Below are positions 9,941 through 21,049 of a stretch of DNA of 64,000 bases, piece by piece. The notes below the pieces were generated by a model. The model searched no databases. It saw nothing but the letters and a program-made list of their open reading frames with translations, and was not told the origin of the DNA. The stretch lies in contig BLLK01000038.1 in assembly GCA_021927905.1 (NCBI GenBank), positions 2,108,001-2,172,000 on the forward strand, written 5' to 3'. A program made the translations under genes and the position numbers. Positions within the stretch are counted from its first letter, which is position 1. Every line of letters starts with the position of its first letter. This DNA is from Chaetoceros tenuissimus. Its lineage: Eukaryota > Bacillariophyta > Thalassiosirophyceae > Chaetocerotales > Chaetocerotaceae.

Positions 9941-11323
9941 CTAAGAATTCTCTTGTCCTTCTTTTCCCTCATTCTTATCAAATAAGATATTAGTAATCCT
10001 CTCAATGAACCCATCTTTACGTAGAGCGCGCTTACTTGTCACTCTCTTACGACACAACGGGCATTCTTTCCCACACTCTTTTATGGAATTTTCAATACAC
10101 GAGGTACAAAAACGATGACAACATTCAGGTACTATACATGGATCCTCGAAGGGATCGAGGCATATGGGACATTCAAGTTCGGATAATAGATCTTCTGGTA
10201 ACGTTTTCACTTGCTGTGAGCTTGAAGCTTTGGCTTTTGATAGTTCTTGTTGTAATCTTTCGATCTCCTCTTTTTGTGTTTTGATAGTGGATTCCTTGGA
10301 CATGATATCTTTATCTTTCTTTTCGATCTCTTTATTCTTTTCCCTTAGTAAATATTTGGAGACATCTTCTGCTTTCTTGTACGCAGTTTCCAATGCTATT
10401 ATTTCTTTTTTTGTTCGTCCTCTTAATGCATTCAAGCTACTTTCTCGGCTTTTGACATTCTTAGTCACTTTTTCGAGCTCAATTTCTTTGAATTTTAACT
10501 CACTACCTTTGCTTTGTAATTTACGTTCAGCATCTTTTAGATCCTTTTCTTTTGCTTTCAATTCATTTGCTCTTCTGTGCAATTGAAGCTCAGCCTCATT
10601 TAAAGTTTGACTTAGAGTTTCGTTCACTTTTTGTAGTGACAAATACTCATTGTGAAGCTCATCAAAGGTATGAAAAGATGGAGGATAATGCGAAGTGGAA
10701 AAATTTCTTGACGATCTCGTATTATGTTGCTTTGTTTGAACCTGAGTGAGCTTTCTCACACTTTTGTCATGAGGGCTTAGTTCATGATCTTCAAATTCAC
10801 CAACTTCAGTTCTGAGTCTTTTCTTTCCTATACTGTTTTGCTTATCTTCTAGAAATTCCACATTCTGAATACTTTCATTCAACTTCTTCTTTCCATCACC
10901 CCTTTTTGTGCCTATCCTACTCTTTTGTTCTTTTTCTTGTATGTCTTCAGCATATTTCAAAGCAGGAGTCAGATTTCGCTGCTCGGATGTGCAGTAGTAA
11001 ACGATTCCATTTTTAACAACAATATTGAATCCAGGAGGTAGAAATTTATTGAATCCTAAAATGAGAGTGTTCTTTCCTCTAAACAAATTCGCTATTTGTA
11101 AAATCGCTCCTGTTATGTCATGTCGAGATGCACATGATTTCATGATACATAAAAACTGTTTATATATGTGTGGATTTATAATAGATTCACGCATTTGTTT
11201 CGCATACAGCATAGCATCTTCTTCTGTTGCAAGGAGCTCATATTTTACGTCGACAGGTCTTGAATTAGCTTTGGTATCATTCATTTTCATTGTTCTTTGT
11301 AACCGTCTGTTGTTTGTGTACAT
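9941..11323 (-). CDS. PAH-like / coiled-coil / RING finger protein
   Basis: 460 residues, no intron seen. A single PAH-like domain at about 44-101 (IYKQFLCIMKSC, LFRGKNTLILGFNKFLPPGF) is followed by a Ser/Lys-rich linker. A coiled coil spans about 215-370, starting after the family motif FHTFDELHNEYLSLQ. The C3HC4 RING runs C385 to C424 with the pattern ECPICLDPFEDPCIVPECCH, and a TSKRALRKDGFIERITNI tail follows. An E3 ubiquitin ligase role is inferred from the RING. It looks like a shortened version of the neighbour at 2034-4607, with one PAH and no DUF6824-like head. Start choice is uncertain: ATG codons at residues 12 and 14 are also possible. Confidence 0.85.
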   Translation of the reverse strand: MYTNNRRLQRTMKMNDTKANSRPVDVKYELLATEEDAMLYAKQMRESIINPHIYKQFLCIMKSCASRHDITGAILQIANLFRGKNTLILGFNKFLPPGFNIVVKNGIVYYCTSEQRNLTPALKYAEDIQEKEQKSRIGTKRGDGKKKLNESIQNVEFLEDKQNSIGKKRLRTEVGEFEDHELSPHDKSVRKLTQVQTKQHNTRSSRNFSTSHYPPSFHTFDELHNEYLSLQKVNETLSQTLNEAELQLHRRANELKAKEKDLKDAERKLQSKGSELKFKEIELEKVTKNVKSRESSLNALRGRTKKEIIALETAYKKAEDVSKYLLREKNKEIEKKDKDIMSKESTIKTQKEEIERLQQELSKAKASSSQQVKTLPEDLLSELECPICLDPFEDPCIVPECCHRFCTSCIENSIKECGKECPLCRKRVTSKRALRKDGFIERITNILFDKNEGKEGQENS

Positions 11324-11822
11324 TCATTTCATAAATGATAGACAAATTCTCTTCTGTTGCTCCTTTTTGACGAAGAAGTTATCGCTGATATTGTCTTTTT
11401 AACGGGATACAAACAAAATTGGTCAGACTACCAACTTACTAAGACAAGTTTCACCTTCTATATTTTTAAAAATGAATAAAATAAAAAGAAGATGCATTCA
11501 ATTCTGATTTGGAAACTGCATTTTCGTTTCTAAACTATTATAGAGTAAAATTGTTGAAGGTTGATATGAAAGTCATGTAGTTTATACAAGATCACTGAAC
11601 TAGGCAAGATTTTCCGACTATTTCCTGGATTCCTGAAATATTTCTACATTCTTGACTTATTTTTCCCATTATTTCCAATTTCCACCAATTCTCATTATAC
11701 CATCTATATATCCAATTTCCTTTCGTAAAATTCGAGTGCCTCAATAAACAATATGGAGTCTTTCCTTGATAAATGGATTGAAAAGTTCATTAGGAATCTA
11801 CAGTCTAGCAATTTTCTTCCCC
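11324..11822. other. Intergenic, nothing recognised
   Basis: AT-rich spacer between two same-strand RING genes; it must hold the promoter of the 9941-11323 gene and the 3' end of the next. No repeat or RNA gene was seen. Confidence 0.6.
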
Positions 11823-13928
11823 TTAATTCTTGCCAAATACAATACGCGTAACTCTCTCAATGAATCCATCCTTACGTAGAGCGCGCTTACTTGTCACTCT
11901 CTTACGACACAACGGGCATTCTTTCCCACACTCTTTTATGGAATTTTCAATACACGAGGTACAAAAACGATGACAACATTCAGGTACTATGCATGGATCC
12001 TTGAAGGGATCGAGGCAAATTGGACATTCAAGTTCGGAAAGGAGAATATTTGGTATCGCGTTTGTGACATACTTTGAGCTTGAAGCTTTGGCTTTTGATA
12101 GCTCTTGTTGTAGTCTTTTGATCTCTTCTGTTTGTGTTTTGATAGTGGATTCCTTGGATATGATGTCTTTATCTTTCTTTTCGATCTCTTCATTCTTCCT
12201 ATTTATCACATGTTTGGATACATCATTTGCTTTCTCGTACGCGGCTTCCATTGCTTTAGTGCCTTTCTCCGTTCGTTTCTTCAATGCATACAAGTTATGT
12301 TCTAGACTTTTAACCTTGGTCCCATTAGCAATATTTTCGAGCTCAATGTCTTTTGCTTTTAACTGATCTTCTCTCTTTCGTATTTCACTTTGAGCAATTC
12401 TCAACGCTTTTTCATTTGCTTTTATCTCTTTGGCTTTATCGTACAATTGAAGCTCAGCTTCATTGAGAGTCTTACTTAGAGTTTCGTTTACTTTCTGAAG
12501 TGACAAGTACTCATTATGAAGATCATCAAAGGTATGAAAAGTTGGAGGACATGATGTTACATTTTTTCTTTTTGATGATCTCGTGTCATTTTGAACTTCA
12601 GCTCTAGCCCTCTTTCGTGTTGTAACTTTATAGACATTCTGTACTTCAACACCATTACCTTCACCATTGTTTTCATTATCTACTTCGTCCTCATCATCAT
12701 CATCGATTTCACAAGTTTCTGATGCAGGAATTGCAGGGATATCTCCATTCGAAGCCTCTTTATTCGCCTTCGATAAGGACTTCTTCTTATCTACTGCTAC
12801 TTTCATTGCTGTTTGAATTGATTGAAAGAAATCTTGATCGACTTCAACATCTCTGTTGTCTTCATTCTCAACCGTTTCATTCCCAACACTGTCATTATTC
12901 TGAGTACAATCCCCTCTTGTCTTGTAGTCGTTTCTACATGCTATACAATAAAACGATGAGCTGCAATCCATACAATGAAAATTTCTTGGCGACTTACCAT
13001 GCACTTCATCTAATGTCAAATCTTCTGTATCGCCATCATGGTATTGCACGTGAAACAAAAGCTCTTTCTTTTTGCTATTGTCACTTGCTTGGTCCATATA
13101 GATATTTTCAATTTGCCCTCGGAATGTGCTTGATTCATTTGTTTCTTCATCTATGACATCCTTTAGAATGAATTCACCAATGTAAGAAAAGTATTTTCCA
13201 TATTTTGCCAAGTCAATATCCGAGAAGGTGGATCTTGTGATGTTAACGATATGGGATGACGTGTAGTTAGCTGTTTCGCGGTTGTCAATTGTTTCTAGTC
13301 TAGATTTCTTTTTAGCAGATTCATTTTCCGTATTTGTTTTACGCTTCAGAGGCGTTTGATTTGAAGCACGCCTATTATTCGGATCTTTTTTAGTATTAGC
13401 AGTTGTCTTAGAGTTGACTCCTTTGTTCAAATTTGATGTTCTTCCAACTGATTGAGTATGATTATCTGGCAGTTGGATTCCATTATTGGTTTTCAAAGGA
13501 ATTGACTGAAGCCAATGTTGTACCAACGATGATGTATTAGAAACAAAATTTTGCTGCTGTTGCATATTCCAATGTTGATAGTATGGTTGAACTTGTTGCT
13601 GGTATGGTTGCTGGTATGGTCGTTGGTATTGTTGATGATAATGAGGATGCGATCGTTGCAAAGAATGATGTTGAATCTGTCTTTTTGTCAGTGTTTGCTG
13701 CAGTTGTTGAGTGGATGTATTATTATTTCGTCTTGCTTCGTGTTGCTTCAATAAACATGTCTTTTGATGCATTGGCCAGTGACGAAATTGGCAGTTTCTG
13801 CTACAATAAGATGCAATGTTACAATCTCCGCATTTCATAAGTCTATTTACAATATGACAGTGAGGATATGAACATTGTACTGTACTCTTCATTATGTTTA
13901 TGAACGCAATCACATCGCATATAGACAA
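11823..13928 (-). CDS. MYND / Tudor-like / coiled-coil / RING finger protein
   Basis: 701 residues, no intron seen. A MYND zinc finger opens the protein (C19, C24, C33, C36, C42, C46, H54, C58). Residues 70-130 are Gln/His/Tyr-rich. A Tudor/agenet-like module at about 246-310 has the telltale FRGQIENIY, then LLFHVQYHDGDTEDLTLDE. A small Cys cluster follows at 319-341 (CMDCSSSFYCIAC). An acidic stretch (EIDDDDEDEVDNENN) precedes the coiled coil (about 470-625), which starts with FHTFDDLHNEYLSLQ as in the 460-residue neighbour, and the RING (C635 to C674). MYND and Tudor-like modules suggest a chromatin or methyl-lysine reader coupled to ubiquitin transfer; this is inference. There is no PAH. 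A Met at residue 13 is an alternative start, just before the MYND. Confidence 0.85.
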   Translation of the reverse strand: MSICDVIAFINIMKSTVQCSYPHCHIVNRLMKCGDCNIASYCSRNCQFRHWPMHQKTCLLKQHEARRNNNTSTQQLQQTLTKRQIQHHSLQRSHPHYHQQYQRPYQQPYQQQVQPYYQHWNMQQQQNFVSNTSSLVQHWLQSIPLKTNNGIQLPDNHTQSVGRTSNLNKGVNSKTTANTKKDPNNRRASNQTPLKRKTNTENESAKKKSRLETIDNRETANYTSSHIVNITRSTFSDIDLAKYGKYFSYIGEFILKDVIDEETNESSTFRGQIENIYMDQASDNSKKKELLFHVQYHDGDTEDLTLDEVHGKSPRNFHCMDCSSSFYCIACRNDYKTRGDCTQNNDSVGNETVENEDNRDVEVDQDFFQSIQTAMKVAVDKKKSLSKANKEASNGDIPAIPASETCEIDDDDEDEVDNENNGEGNGVEVQNVYKVTTRKRARAEVQNDTRSSKRKNVTSCPPTFHTFDDLHNEYLSLQKVNETLSKTLNEAELQLYDKAKEIKANEKALRIAQSEIRKREDQLKAKDIELENIANGTKVKSLEHNLYALKKRTEKGTKAMEAAYEKANDVSKHVINRKNEEIEKKDKDIISKESTIKTQTEEIKRLQQELSKAKASSSKYVTNAIPNILLSELECPICLDPFKDPCIVPECCHRFCTSCIENSIKECGKECPLCRKRVTSKRALRKDGFIERVTRIVFGKN

Positions 13929-14780
13929 TATTCGTACGTGCCTTTTTCCCCTGCCTCAAAAAAAAAAAGGTGTCAAACCTTGCCTCAAAAGATGCAGCTA
14001 ATTGACTCGAAAAAATATGCTAGTCAAGAGGTCATTGTCTAGAATTTCTACAAGGAGATTTGTTAAAACAAATCTCAAATGAAAAACCTTTTGACAACTT
14101 CGTTCTTTCCTCTATATTTGTCCTAACTACCATGATATGAGGTCAGTATGAAAGCCACCCCATCTTTTCGTACTAAGAAAAAAGATCAACCTTTTAGTCT
14201 CAATACCGCAGCCTAATCCAACGTCATCTAACAATGTTGATGTAACTAATGAAGATTGTAAATAGCTTTTTTAATCTCAAGAATTGTTCTCATTTCTCTC
14301 GTTTCTAGCTAGAAAGGAAACACGCAAACTAAAGTTGAGAGAATTAGATTTTGCAAATCCTTTACTTGCTCTTGAAGAGTCAGTTCGCGTAAGATCTCAC
14401 GGATTACATCGGCAATTATTGATTTTATATCGTGTATCTTTTGGATTGAAAACTCGAAGTTTTTAATCTTGAAAAGAGTCTGCTGAAACCACGACACAGT
14501 TTTACTTTGGACGGATGAATTTCAATAGAAGCAATCTGATTTACTTTAATATTGCTTCTTTCATAAAATACATTTTTCTGATTTTTGTAATACACATATT
14601 TGCCTGCTAGCATATTTGTCAAATGATGAAACAGCTCCTTGGCTCCTCGCTCTTCCCGACTGTTCCAATTATGAGAGAGCATATCTCTATGTCCCTTATT
14701 CTATCATCCCCTTTGAAATGTCCATAATTCATAGATGCCTCTAACTCTCGCATATATTTCACCTCTTCTTTTTCTTTGAT
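13929..14780. other. Intergenic, nothing recognised
   Basis: AT-rich. A short direct repeat (TGCCTCAAAA) occurs at about 13956 and 13981. The small open frames here show no family signature. Confidence 0.5.
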
Positions 14781-14975
14781 TTAACGAGCCTCGAACTGAA
14801 TCAATCGCTTGGTACGAACTTTGTACAAAATTCTAAATCCACACTGCCGACAACGAACTGGATCACCGCCCTTGATGACATTTCTCGCTCCGCAATCTCC
14901 GCAACGATATTCCACTCCGCGCATAATTGGGATAGTGGTCCCAGTAGATTGTGCTACTGCTCCTGGTGTTGACAT
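14781..14975 (-). CDS. RPB12: RNA polymerases I, II and III shared subunit RPABC4 (RPB12)
   Basis: 64 residues, complete. This is the smallest zinc-binding subunit shared by the three nuclear RNA polymerases. The zinc ribbon is C25-x2-C28 and C42-x2-C45 ([23 protein letters not shown]), followed by the invariant basic end [12 protein letters not shown]. Length and C-terminus match the family; the first 20 residues are a variable tail. It is divergent from the gene starting at 15211, and the 235 bp between them must hold both promoters. Confidence 0.95.
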   Translation of the reverse strand: MSTPGAVAQSTGTTIPIMRGVEYRCGDCGARNVIKGGDPVRCRQCGFRILYKVRTKRLIQFEAR

Positions 14976-15210
14976 TGTGATTAGTATAGTTTGAAAGGTG
15001 AAATGAAAAAGGCGGAGATATGTGTTGAATTAGAGAGTGCTTTATTCTCTGTGTTGCATTTTTTAGTGGCTTGAGAAAGATGGATAGAATAGAAAAAGAA
15101 AGAAGAGGAAAGAAGAGAGAGAGAAGATATAGAAAAATGATTTGTTTTTTGTTTTGTAACAGTGCTATCACAAACAACTAAACAACTCGTCTACAAGACG
15201 CTATATCACC

Positions 15211-15695
15211 ATGCGAGGCTTGAATAGAAATATTACATTTATGAGAGCATATGGCTTACGCATTGCAAATAGAAGGTCGAGTAAGTATCATTTGCTTCTT
15301 GTGGCTTGTCCGTCCATTTTTCTTTCGCTCGTGTGCTCTTCTTCGTCTTCTATATATTTGATGGTGTATCCTGATTCATACTATTAGTTCAAAACAAAGT
15401 TTCTACGAAGGAAAATGAAATGATGTACTCTTTTGCGAATAGGACAACATGTCGAAGCCTAGGGACAAAGCCTCAAAGAAGACAGAGAGGATCTAGGCAA
15501 AGATTGAGAAATATTGAAAATGCAACGAAAAACTTTGAATCCATAAAAAAACAACAGCAAGAAAATCAAGATGCTGGAGGTGTACCTAGAGCTTTCTTCA
15601 TGCTTGGCTTATTCCCTATTGTTGCGACGGCGGGTGCTGTATTTGTGAGAGATGATTTGAGAGAAGATTTTAAAAAGAGGTTGGGTTGGAGTTGA
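15211..15695 (+). CDS. Small single-span membrane protein, probably mitochondrial
   Basis: Two exons, 15211-15280 and 15388-15695, separated by an intron with a GTAAGT donor at 15281 and a TTAG acceptor ending at 15387. The join restores frame (phase 1) and gives 125 residues. The N-terminus MRGLNRNITFMRAYGLRIANRR is Arg-rich with no acidic residue, as in mitochondrial presequences. A Lys/Gln-rich middle is followed by one membrane segment (AFFMLGLFPIVATAGAVFV) and a conserved-looking end RDDLREDFKKRLGW. I do not recognise the family. Location in the inner membrane is a guess. The upstream exon is preferred over the internal Met at 15420 because the splice sites and frame agree exactly. Confidence 0.65.
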
Positions 15696-15799
15696 GTTGC
15701 CATGATACTTTCATAAAAAATGTTTTGAGAAGATGACAGAAAAGTACAAGAATATGGATAGAGACAAATATATTCAAATGTGGAAGATTAAATTACTAG

Positions 15800-17377
15800 C
15801 TAGAAACCAAGTCGGAAATAAATATCATCATCACCTCCATCATCTCCATCTATCATGTTTAGAATGCGTGAATATTTACTAAGATCGTCATCACTTAATG
15901 CATGCTCTTCTCCAATATGGTCATTTGATTCCTCTTCAATAACTTCCCTTGACACATCTTGACCTGCTCTCAGACTAGTTTGGTTTCGTCGAACTATACT
16001 TACTCCGGAGTACACATTTGGAGATGACAATGCGCTTACGCTAAACATTTCATGTGTATTGATCTTTGTGTGCCATAGACCCCAACAGCAAAAGATGTAC
16101 TCTGTGTCATCAGTTGCAATCTCACGAACAGGTTTATTTTCATGAGTCAAGCTACTAACGTTTCGAATAGAACTAATATTTGACGCATCTTCAATTTCCA
16201 ATCTAATTTCTGCAGCTGGAACACCTTCCAATCCTTTTGCTTTCAAAATACTTCCATCATCTGGCATATCTACACCTGCTTTCAAGACCAACCAAAAAGC
16301 TTGTATCCATCTAAATTCAGGATGATTTATACAGAGAGCACGTATCTTGGGCCTAGTCAAAACCAATATATTCAAAGCTCCTCCAAATGGGTAAAACCAA
16401 AATAATCCGTATGAGATCCATGTTGGAACAGGGCGTCCAACTATATTGAGAATACCTACGATCCAAGCGAATATGAATATAGTAGTGTAAACCAAAGTGT
16501 ACAGAAAGGACTGCTTTAGCATTTCAGAGAGGTATATTCTGGATAAAAACATGGTCTCTGTTTCATTGTCGTCTCGTTTGGGAGTACGAATACTGATGAG
16601 TCTGCAGAATCTACACCACTTTCCATTTGATTCGTTATTGCCAGAAGTAATAGACTGTTGACGTAGAACATGTCGGCAAATGAGTATCATTAGGACTGCG
16701 ACTGCGCAAAGAGAAAACATTGATGTAAAGAGAAAAGTGTAGATCAATCCTACGACGTGTTCTTTCCCCCTTACACATTCAACATCTGGCATATCTCGGC
16801 ATCCTATTGGTATCGATGAAACATGACAAGCACTTCCATTTGGAAATGTATTTATACTGTCTGTCAGTAATGCTATGAGACCAGGAACTGTTGCAAATGC
16901 GATGATCAAAACATATAGCTTCTTCTCGAGTTTCTCTCGAAAGTCCTCATTGCTCATTTTATATTTGATTTTGCATAGAAAGTAAAATGTCAACATAACA
17001 CTATAGAGTGGTGAAGCTATACTAGCTGCATAAAGGAATAACCCAAAAGTTTCACATGTAGCAACGCTGCCAACAGCCCAAATTCCGTGAGGCGAATCTC
17101 GTGGTGGAATAAATGGACCAACTACAAGTGATAAGGACTGTAATATATCTGATAAGGATAATCCAATCAATATTCTTCGATATGGTGTATAGACACTCAT
17201 TTCCTCAGGCTTTATGTGATGTTCATTAGGTTGATTTGCAGGAGTTGACGGCGTTCTCTTCTTTTTGAACACTAGGAAAGCTTTTCTTGAAACGAAAACT
17301 ATGGTCGTTGAAGCAATCAGTGAAATAGTCGCCCCAACTATTTGCGTAATGTACATTTTCTCTATTGCTTCCACCAT
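15800..17377 (-). CDS. Seven-transmembrane receptor (GPCR-like)
   Basis: 525 residues. Hydrophobic segments lie at about 10-31, 67-90, 109-134, 152-172, 208-236, 289-312 and 319-343. C108 at the start of helix 3 and Cys residues in the second outer loop (C193, C201) could form the disulfide usual in GPCRs. Helix 2 opens with TPYRRILIGLSLSDILQS, and after helix 7 comes RWIQAFWLVLKAG. Both motifs are shared with the receptor genes at 48231, 51313 and 62787, so this is a distant paralogue of that array. The 180-residue C-terminal tail is Ser/Glu/Asp-rich and likely cytoplasmic. Ligand and G-protein partner are unknown. Confidence 0.8.
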   Translation of the reverse strand: MVEAIEKMYITQIVGATISLIASTTIVFVSRKAFLVFKKKRTPSTPANQPNEHHIKPEEMSVYTPYRRILIGLSLSDILQSLSLVVGPFIPPRDSPHGIWAVGSVATCETFGLFLYAASIASPLYSVMLTFYFLCKIKYKMSNEDFREKLEKKLYVLIIAFATVPGLIALLTDSINTFPNGSACHVSSIPIGCRDMPDVECVRGKEHVVGLIYTFLFTSMFSLCAVAVLMILICRHVLRQQSITSGNNESNGKWCRFCRLISIRTPKRDDNETETMFLSRIYLSEMLKQSFLYTLVYTTIFIFAWIVGILNIVGRPVPTWISYGLFWFYPFGGALNILVLTRPKIRALCINHPEFRWIQAFWLVLKAGVDMPDDGSILKAKGLEGVPAAEIRLEIEDASNISSIRNVSSLTHENKPVREIATDDTEYIFCCWGLWHTKINTHEMFSVSALSSPNVYSGVSIVRRNQTSLRAGQDVSREVIEEESNDHIGEEHALSDDDLSKYSRILNMIDGDDGGDDDIYFRLGF

Positions 17378-17772
17378 CTTATACTATGTATGTGTAGTGT
17401 ATGGATTCTTTATTGGCAAAAACTGTAAACATGTGTGTAGTATTCTATGATTCACTTAGTGTAGTATTCATCGAGGAAAGAGAAGGCAATCACTTATTGG
17501 TTCCACATTCCGTGAGAAGCCATTGAAGATTCATTCAAATGTCACATTCTTTACGGGGTGTTTGCTATTTGTTCAAAAATAACAGGTGTTCACTCAAGCA
17601 GAGTAAGAGCTACCTTCTGCTTTTTGATTCTGCATCCTAAAGTATACGATGAATGAAGATCAATTTGAAGAAATAAGAAAAGGTTTTGTTGTTTTATGAG
17701 TTTTATGAGGATTTGTTTATTAGCTAGTAGATAATAGAAAGTTGAAGTTAGATGGATCTTCGATCAATTTTC
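17378..17772. other. Intergenic, nothing recognised
   Basis: Upstream region of the 7TM gene, ending at the TTAA target site of the piggyBac element. Confidence 0.5.
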
Positions 17773-17776
17773 TTAA

Positions 17777-20700
17777 CCCTTTCCTAGACGAGGGGGCAAA
17801 AAGTGGCATTTTTTGCAAAAAGCCGCAAAACACGTTATTAATGGCCAATTTCACTATTTCAAAGTACTACATACTCTTATTCATGATGTTTTGAATTTAT
17901 ATATCAATTTATAGAATGATTTGATAATTTTTAATTTATTTACAATACAAATTAAAATATCGTTGAAATGTCAAAAAATGAAAAAAAGTCACATATTTAT
18001 TCTTCATCACTTTCTACCGGATGATGTCTAATATTATCATATCTTGGCCAGCACTCCTTGCATATTGGTTCATTACACCTTCTACATCCTTTAGATGAAT
18101 ATGACTTTGTCTCTTTGTTTTCCCTTTTGCATTGATCGCATATTTTTCCACTCTTGAAAAGACGTTTGCGATCAAAACTACAATTTACGCCATGTTTTCT
18201 CTTCCTACCCGAGACTGGAGATGTATGTACTACTTGAGAACGATCATGAAAGATTCCATTTGTTTGCCCAGTGACACAGAAGAAGCACTCTTCACATTCA
18301 CACGGCTTGAGCTCAGTTTGACGCATCCATCTCGGCTTCGATTGACTTCGATCCTATATGAAATAAGTGCTAAACCAAGATCTATTTGGAAATTCTCTCT
18401 CCCCTCATTCTTATCTAAATACTTTTTCCAATCATCTTTATATGGACAGGCTTCATCCTGCGCCATTTCACAAACTAGGATGTAGCAGGAGAACACGACT
18501 CGGTCGAGAAGCCAAAATTTGATGCGAAGGTACCATCGATTAGTTCGGATGGAGCATGTATGATGCGCACTATCACTATCATTGCGGTCAACAGCATTGA
18601 AATTTGCAGCATATTCTTTTTGTATTGATGGTGCAGAGAGATCAACTCTCTGTTGCTTTCCCTTTACATGTCTCTTCACTTGATGTGCCACGCTTGGACC
18701 AACGAGTTTTGTATGTAAAAACATCACCTGCTTCTTATCGCGCCATGTAGTACATTGAATGCAGTATCTATTATTGTTTGCAGATTTGATTTCAATGATA
18801 GCTTCTCTGTACCATCCTCTAGGAACAGCTTTCAGGCCTCCGTTCGATAGCTTCAAAAATGGAACGTCATGATCACTTCGTGCCTTCTTATCCGTAGGGG
18901 TGATAGTACCAACCAATGTCCATCCGTGATTTTCATACAAATGCTTTGCAAGATCCATGGAGGTATACCAGTTGTCTGTGTAGAGAGTACGGCCTTTGGC
19001 TTTTACCAAGTCTGCTTCGACGATGAGCCGTTCAACAACATTTATTGCAGTACTTTCAACGGATCGAGTAAACTCCTTCCCAAGATACACTTCAAACCCA
19101 AGAAGATATGCTGTCACTGCACAACATAGCGCAAAAACTTTGATCCCATGCTTGATAGGTTTTTTTGGCATGTACTGCACAAAACTAACTGCTCTACCTC
19201 TGTACCGTATCATCGACTCGTCGATTGTCACATCTTTTCCTGCATTGTATGCTTTGCGAATATTGTTTGATACGCTGTCAAGAGCCCACCTTATCTTCCA
19301 GAGTGGATCAAATAAAGGATTGGTCTTAGGTTTGGCATTCCTATTATCTTCAAAATGAATATATCGACGTAGAAATTCAAAAGCTTTGAATGACATGGTG
19401 TTCTGTATGAATGCTTGAGGTAGGCCGCGTGGTGACTTCTTCCAGTACTTCAACTTGCGGCCGGGACATTGAGCTCCGTGCCAGATTAGGATTCCAAACC
19501 ATGCTATCACGTAGCCAACCGTTGCTTCAAAAATCTTCATTGGCACACGAGTTCTTCTTTCCGGATCGTTCTCATCACATGACACAAACTGTCTCTTCTT
19601 TTTCAATTTACCATCTCTGTCGAATGCGTCAACCAACTTTACATTTTCTTTATAGGCATAAAAATTTGTATGCTTCACAATACGTTCGAAAATGGTAAGT
19701 GGAAAGAGTGCAAGGAAGAGCGTTGCGAGTGTAGCGCCTTGCCTATACATGATGTTTGTAATATATGTAGAGGGACCTCTCACACCTCCTCCGTTTGGCC
19801 CATCGTATTGGTTTCTTCTAGGTGGAGTCCAAGTATTTGAATCTGGTTCCAGTTCTGTCCATGGTTCATGGACCTCACGGATGGACTCTAGTTTCTTCTT
19901 CATCTCAGATTGTTCTGTTGCAGACCAGATATTACTTATGGATCGATACGAACGCTTCCTCTCAAGGTAAGGCATGAACTGGGAAGATATCACAATGTCC
20001 GTTTGGGCTTTTGCATCAACAAGACTGTTGTGTGCCCCATTCAGGTTTGTTTTCTTCAGGTATGTCCATACTGATCCAAGTTCATAGCTTTCAATTCTTG
20101 GAGTAGTTTTTGCCATATTTAGCTCACAACTTTTGTAATGTCTGATCACGTCCATCGGATCCATGAAGTAGGTAATCCGTGGATTCAATTGTAGAAAAGA
20201 ACGAGGTGCTTGGCAGATTTTGTATAGCCACTTGAGATCGCAAGATTTTCCATTCCATGCAACTAGCACCGCCCTTTGATGTAGACCAACGTGACGATCC
20301 ACAAAACTGTTGAAACGATTCCACACTTGAAATATACCATCAGCATTCACAATCCTTTCATCATCTACAGAGAGGCCATGTACATCACAAGCACGAGGGT
20401 CTTATATGGCATCATCAGGTGGTTTGACATATTCATCAAAAATTTCGGGTTCAATATTGCTTTCAAAGGTACTATTATGGTTCGTTACACGGAAAATCTG
20501 TGCTGATATTTGTACAATCCCACAGTATTCCCCTCCTGTCTCTATATCAAATGAAATGTAGACAAGTTTTTCTTGTTTGAGCAGTTCAGGCGCTTGTAAT
20601 TGATCAATATCAAGTTCGGGTTCGGGTTGAGGAATTTCTGTGTTTTGAGGGCCATTTTCGATAGCTATTTCGGATGGAATATCACTTGAAAGTTCACCTT

Positions 20701-21045
20701 CTCGAGTGCTCCACTCTTGCCTCATATGTCTAGCTTGAGTGTGAGTAGCATCATCAAGCTCAAATTGATTATCATCATCTGTAAAATAACCATTGTCTAC
20801 ATCGACCATAGATTCATCGAAATTAGACCCGTCTTCAGGTATATTACCTAATAAATCCCCCCAGTCAGCCAATTCAACCATTTCAAACTAGGAATATATA
20901 AACTAGGTATATAGTTAAATGTCTGTGGTATTATTTTTTAGTGTATTACATTATTTATTGATACGGCGCACCTTGAGTCTTGTAGATGTTTTGTTCTTTT
21001 CTATTTTTTCGCCAAAAAATTGGCGATCTCCCGTCTAGGAAAGGG
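17777..21045 (-). mobile_element. piggyBac DNA transposon, 3,269 bp, with TTAA target duplications
   Basis: The element is flanked by TTAA at 17773-17776 and 21046-21049. Its terminal inverted repeats are CCCTTTCCTAGACG at both ends (14 bp perfect, then G-rich). CCC ends and TTAA duplications are diagnostic of piggyBac. It carries one transposase gene on the minus strand. Both ends and all three catalytic Asp codons are present, but the coding frame is interrupted twice (see the transposase entry), so this copy should not be autonomous. Confidence 0.95.
17997..20881 (-). pseudogene. piggyBac transposase with N-terminal DnaQ/DEDDh exonuclease domain, frame interrupted
   Basis: The N-terminal part (20881-20405) has an acidic head, then YISFDIETGG with Exo I residues D112 and E114. 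After one in-frame TAA (20402-20404) the same frame continues. Counting from its first GTG, it shows Exo II (AWNGKSCDLKWL, D38) and Exo III (AHNSLVDA, H107 and D112), completing a DEDDh exonuclease. The DDE_Tnp_1_7 core follows with catalytic aspartates D377 (TIDESMIRYRG), D459 (YTDNWYTS) and D588 (VDRND). The C-terminal zinc-finger region (CECEECFFC, CDQCKRE, CRRCNEPICKECW) at 18326-17997 lies in another frame, so a small frameshift is present near 18340. Transposition is cut-and-paste at TTAA. The role of the fused exonuclease is unknown. Everything except the two breaks looks conserved, which implies recent inactivation. Confidence 0.88.
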
Positions 21046-21049
21046 TTAA

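Noticed and set aside
15420-15695. Gene start at the Met at 15420
   Set aside because: A 5' exon with correct splice sites and phase extends the protein to a mitochondrial-type N-terminus.
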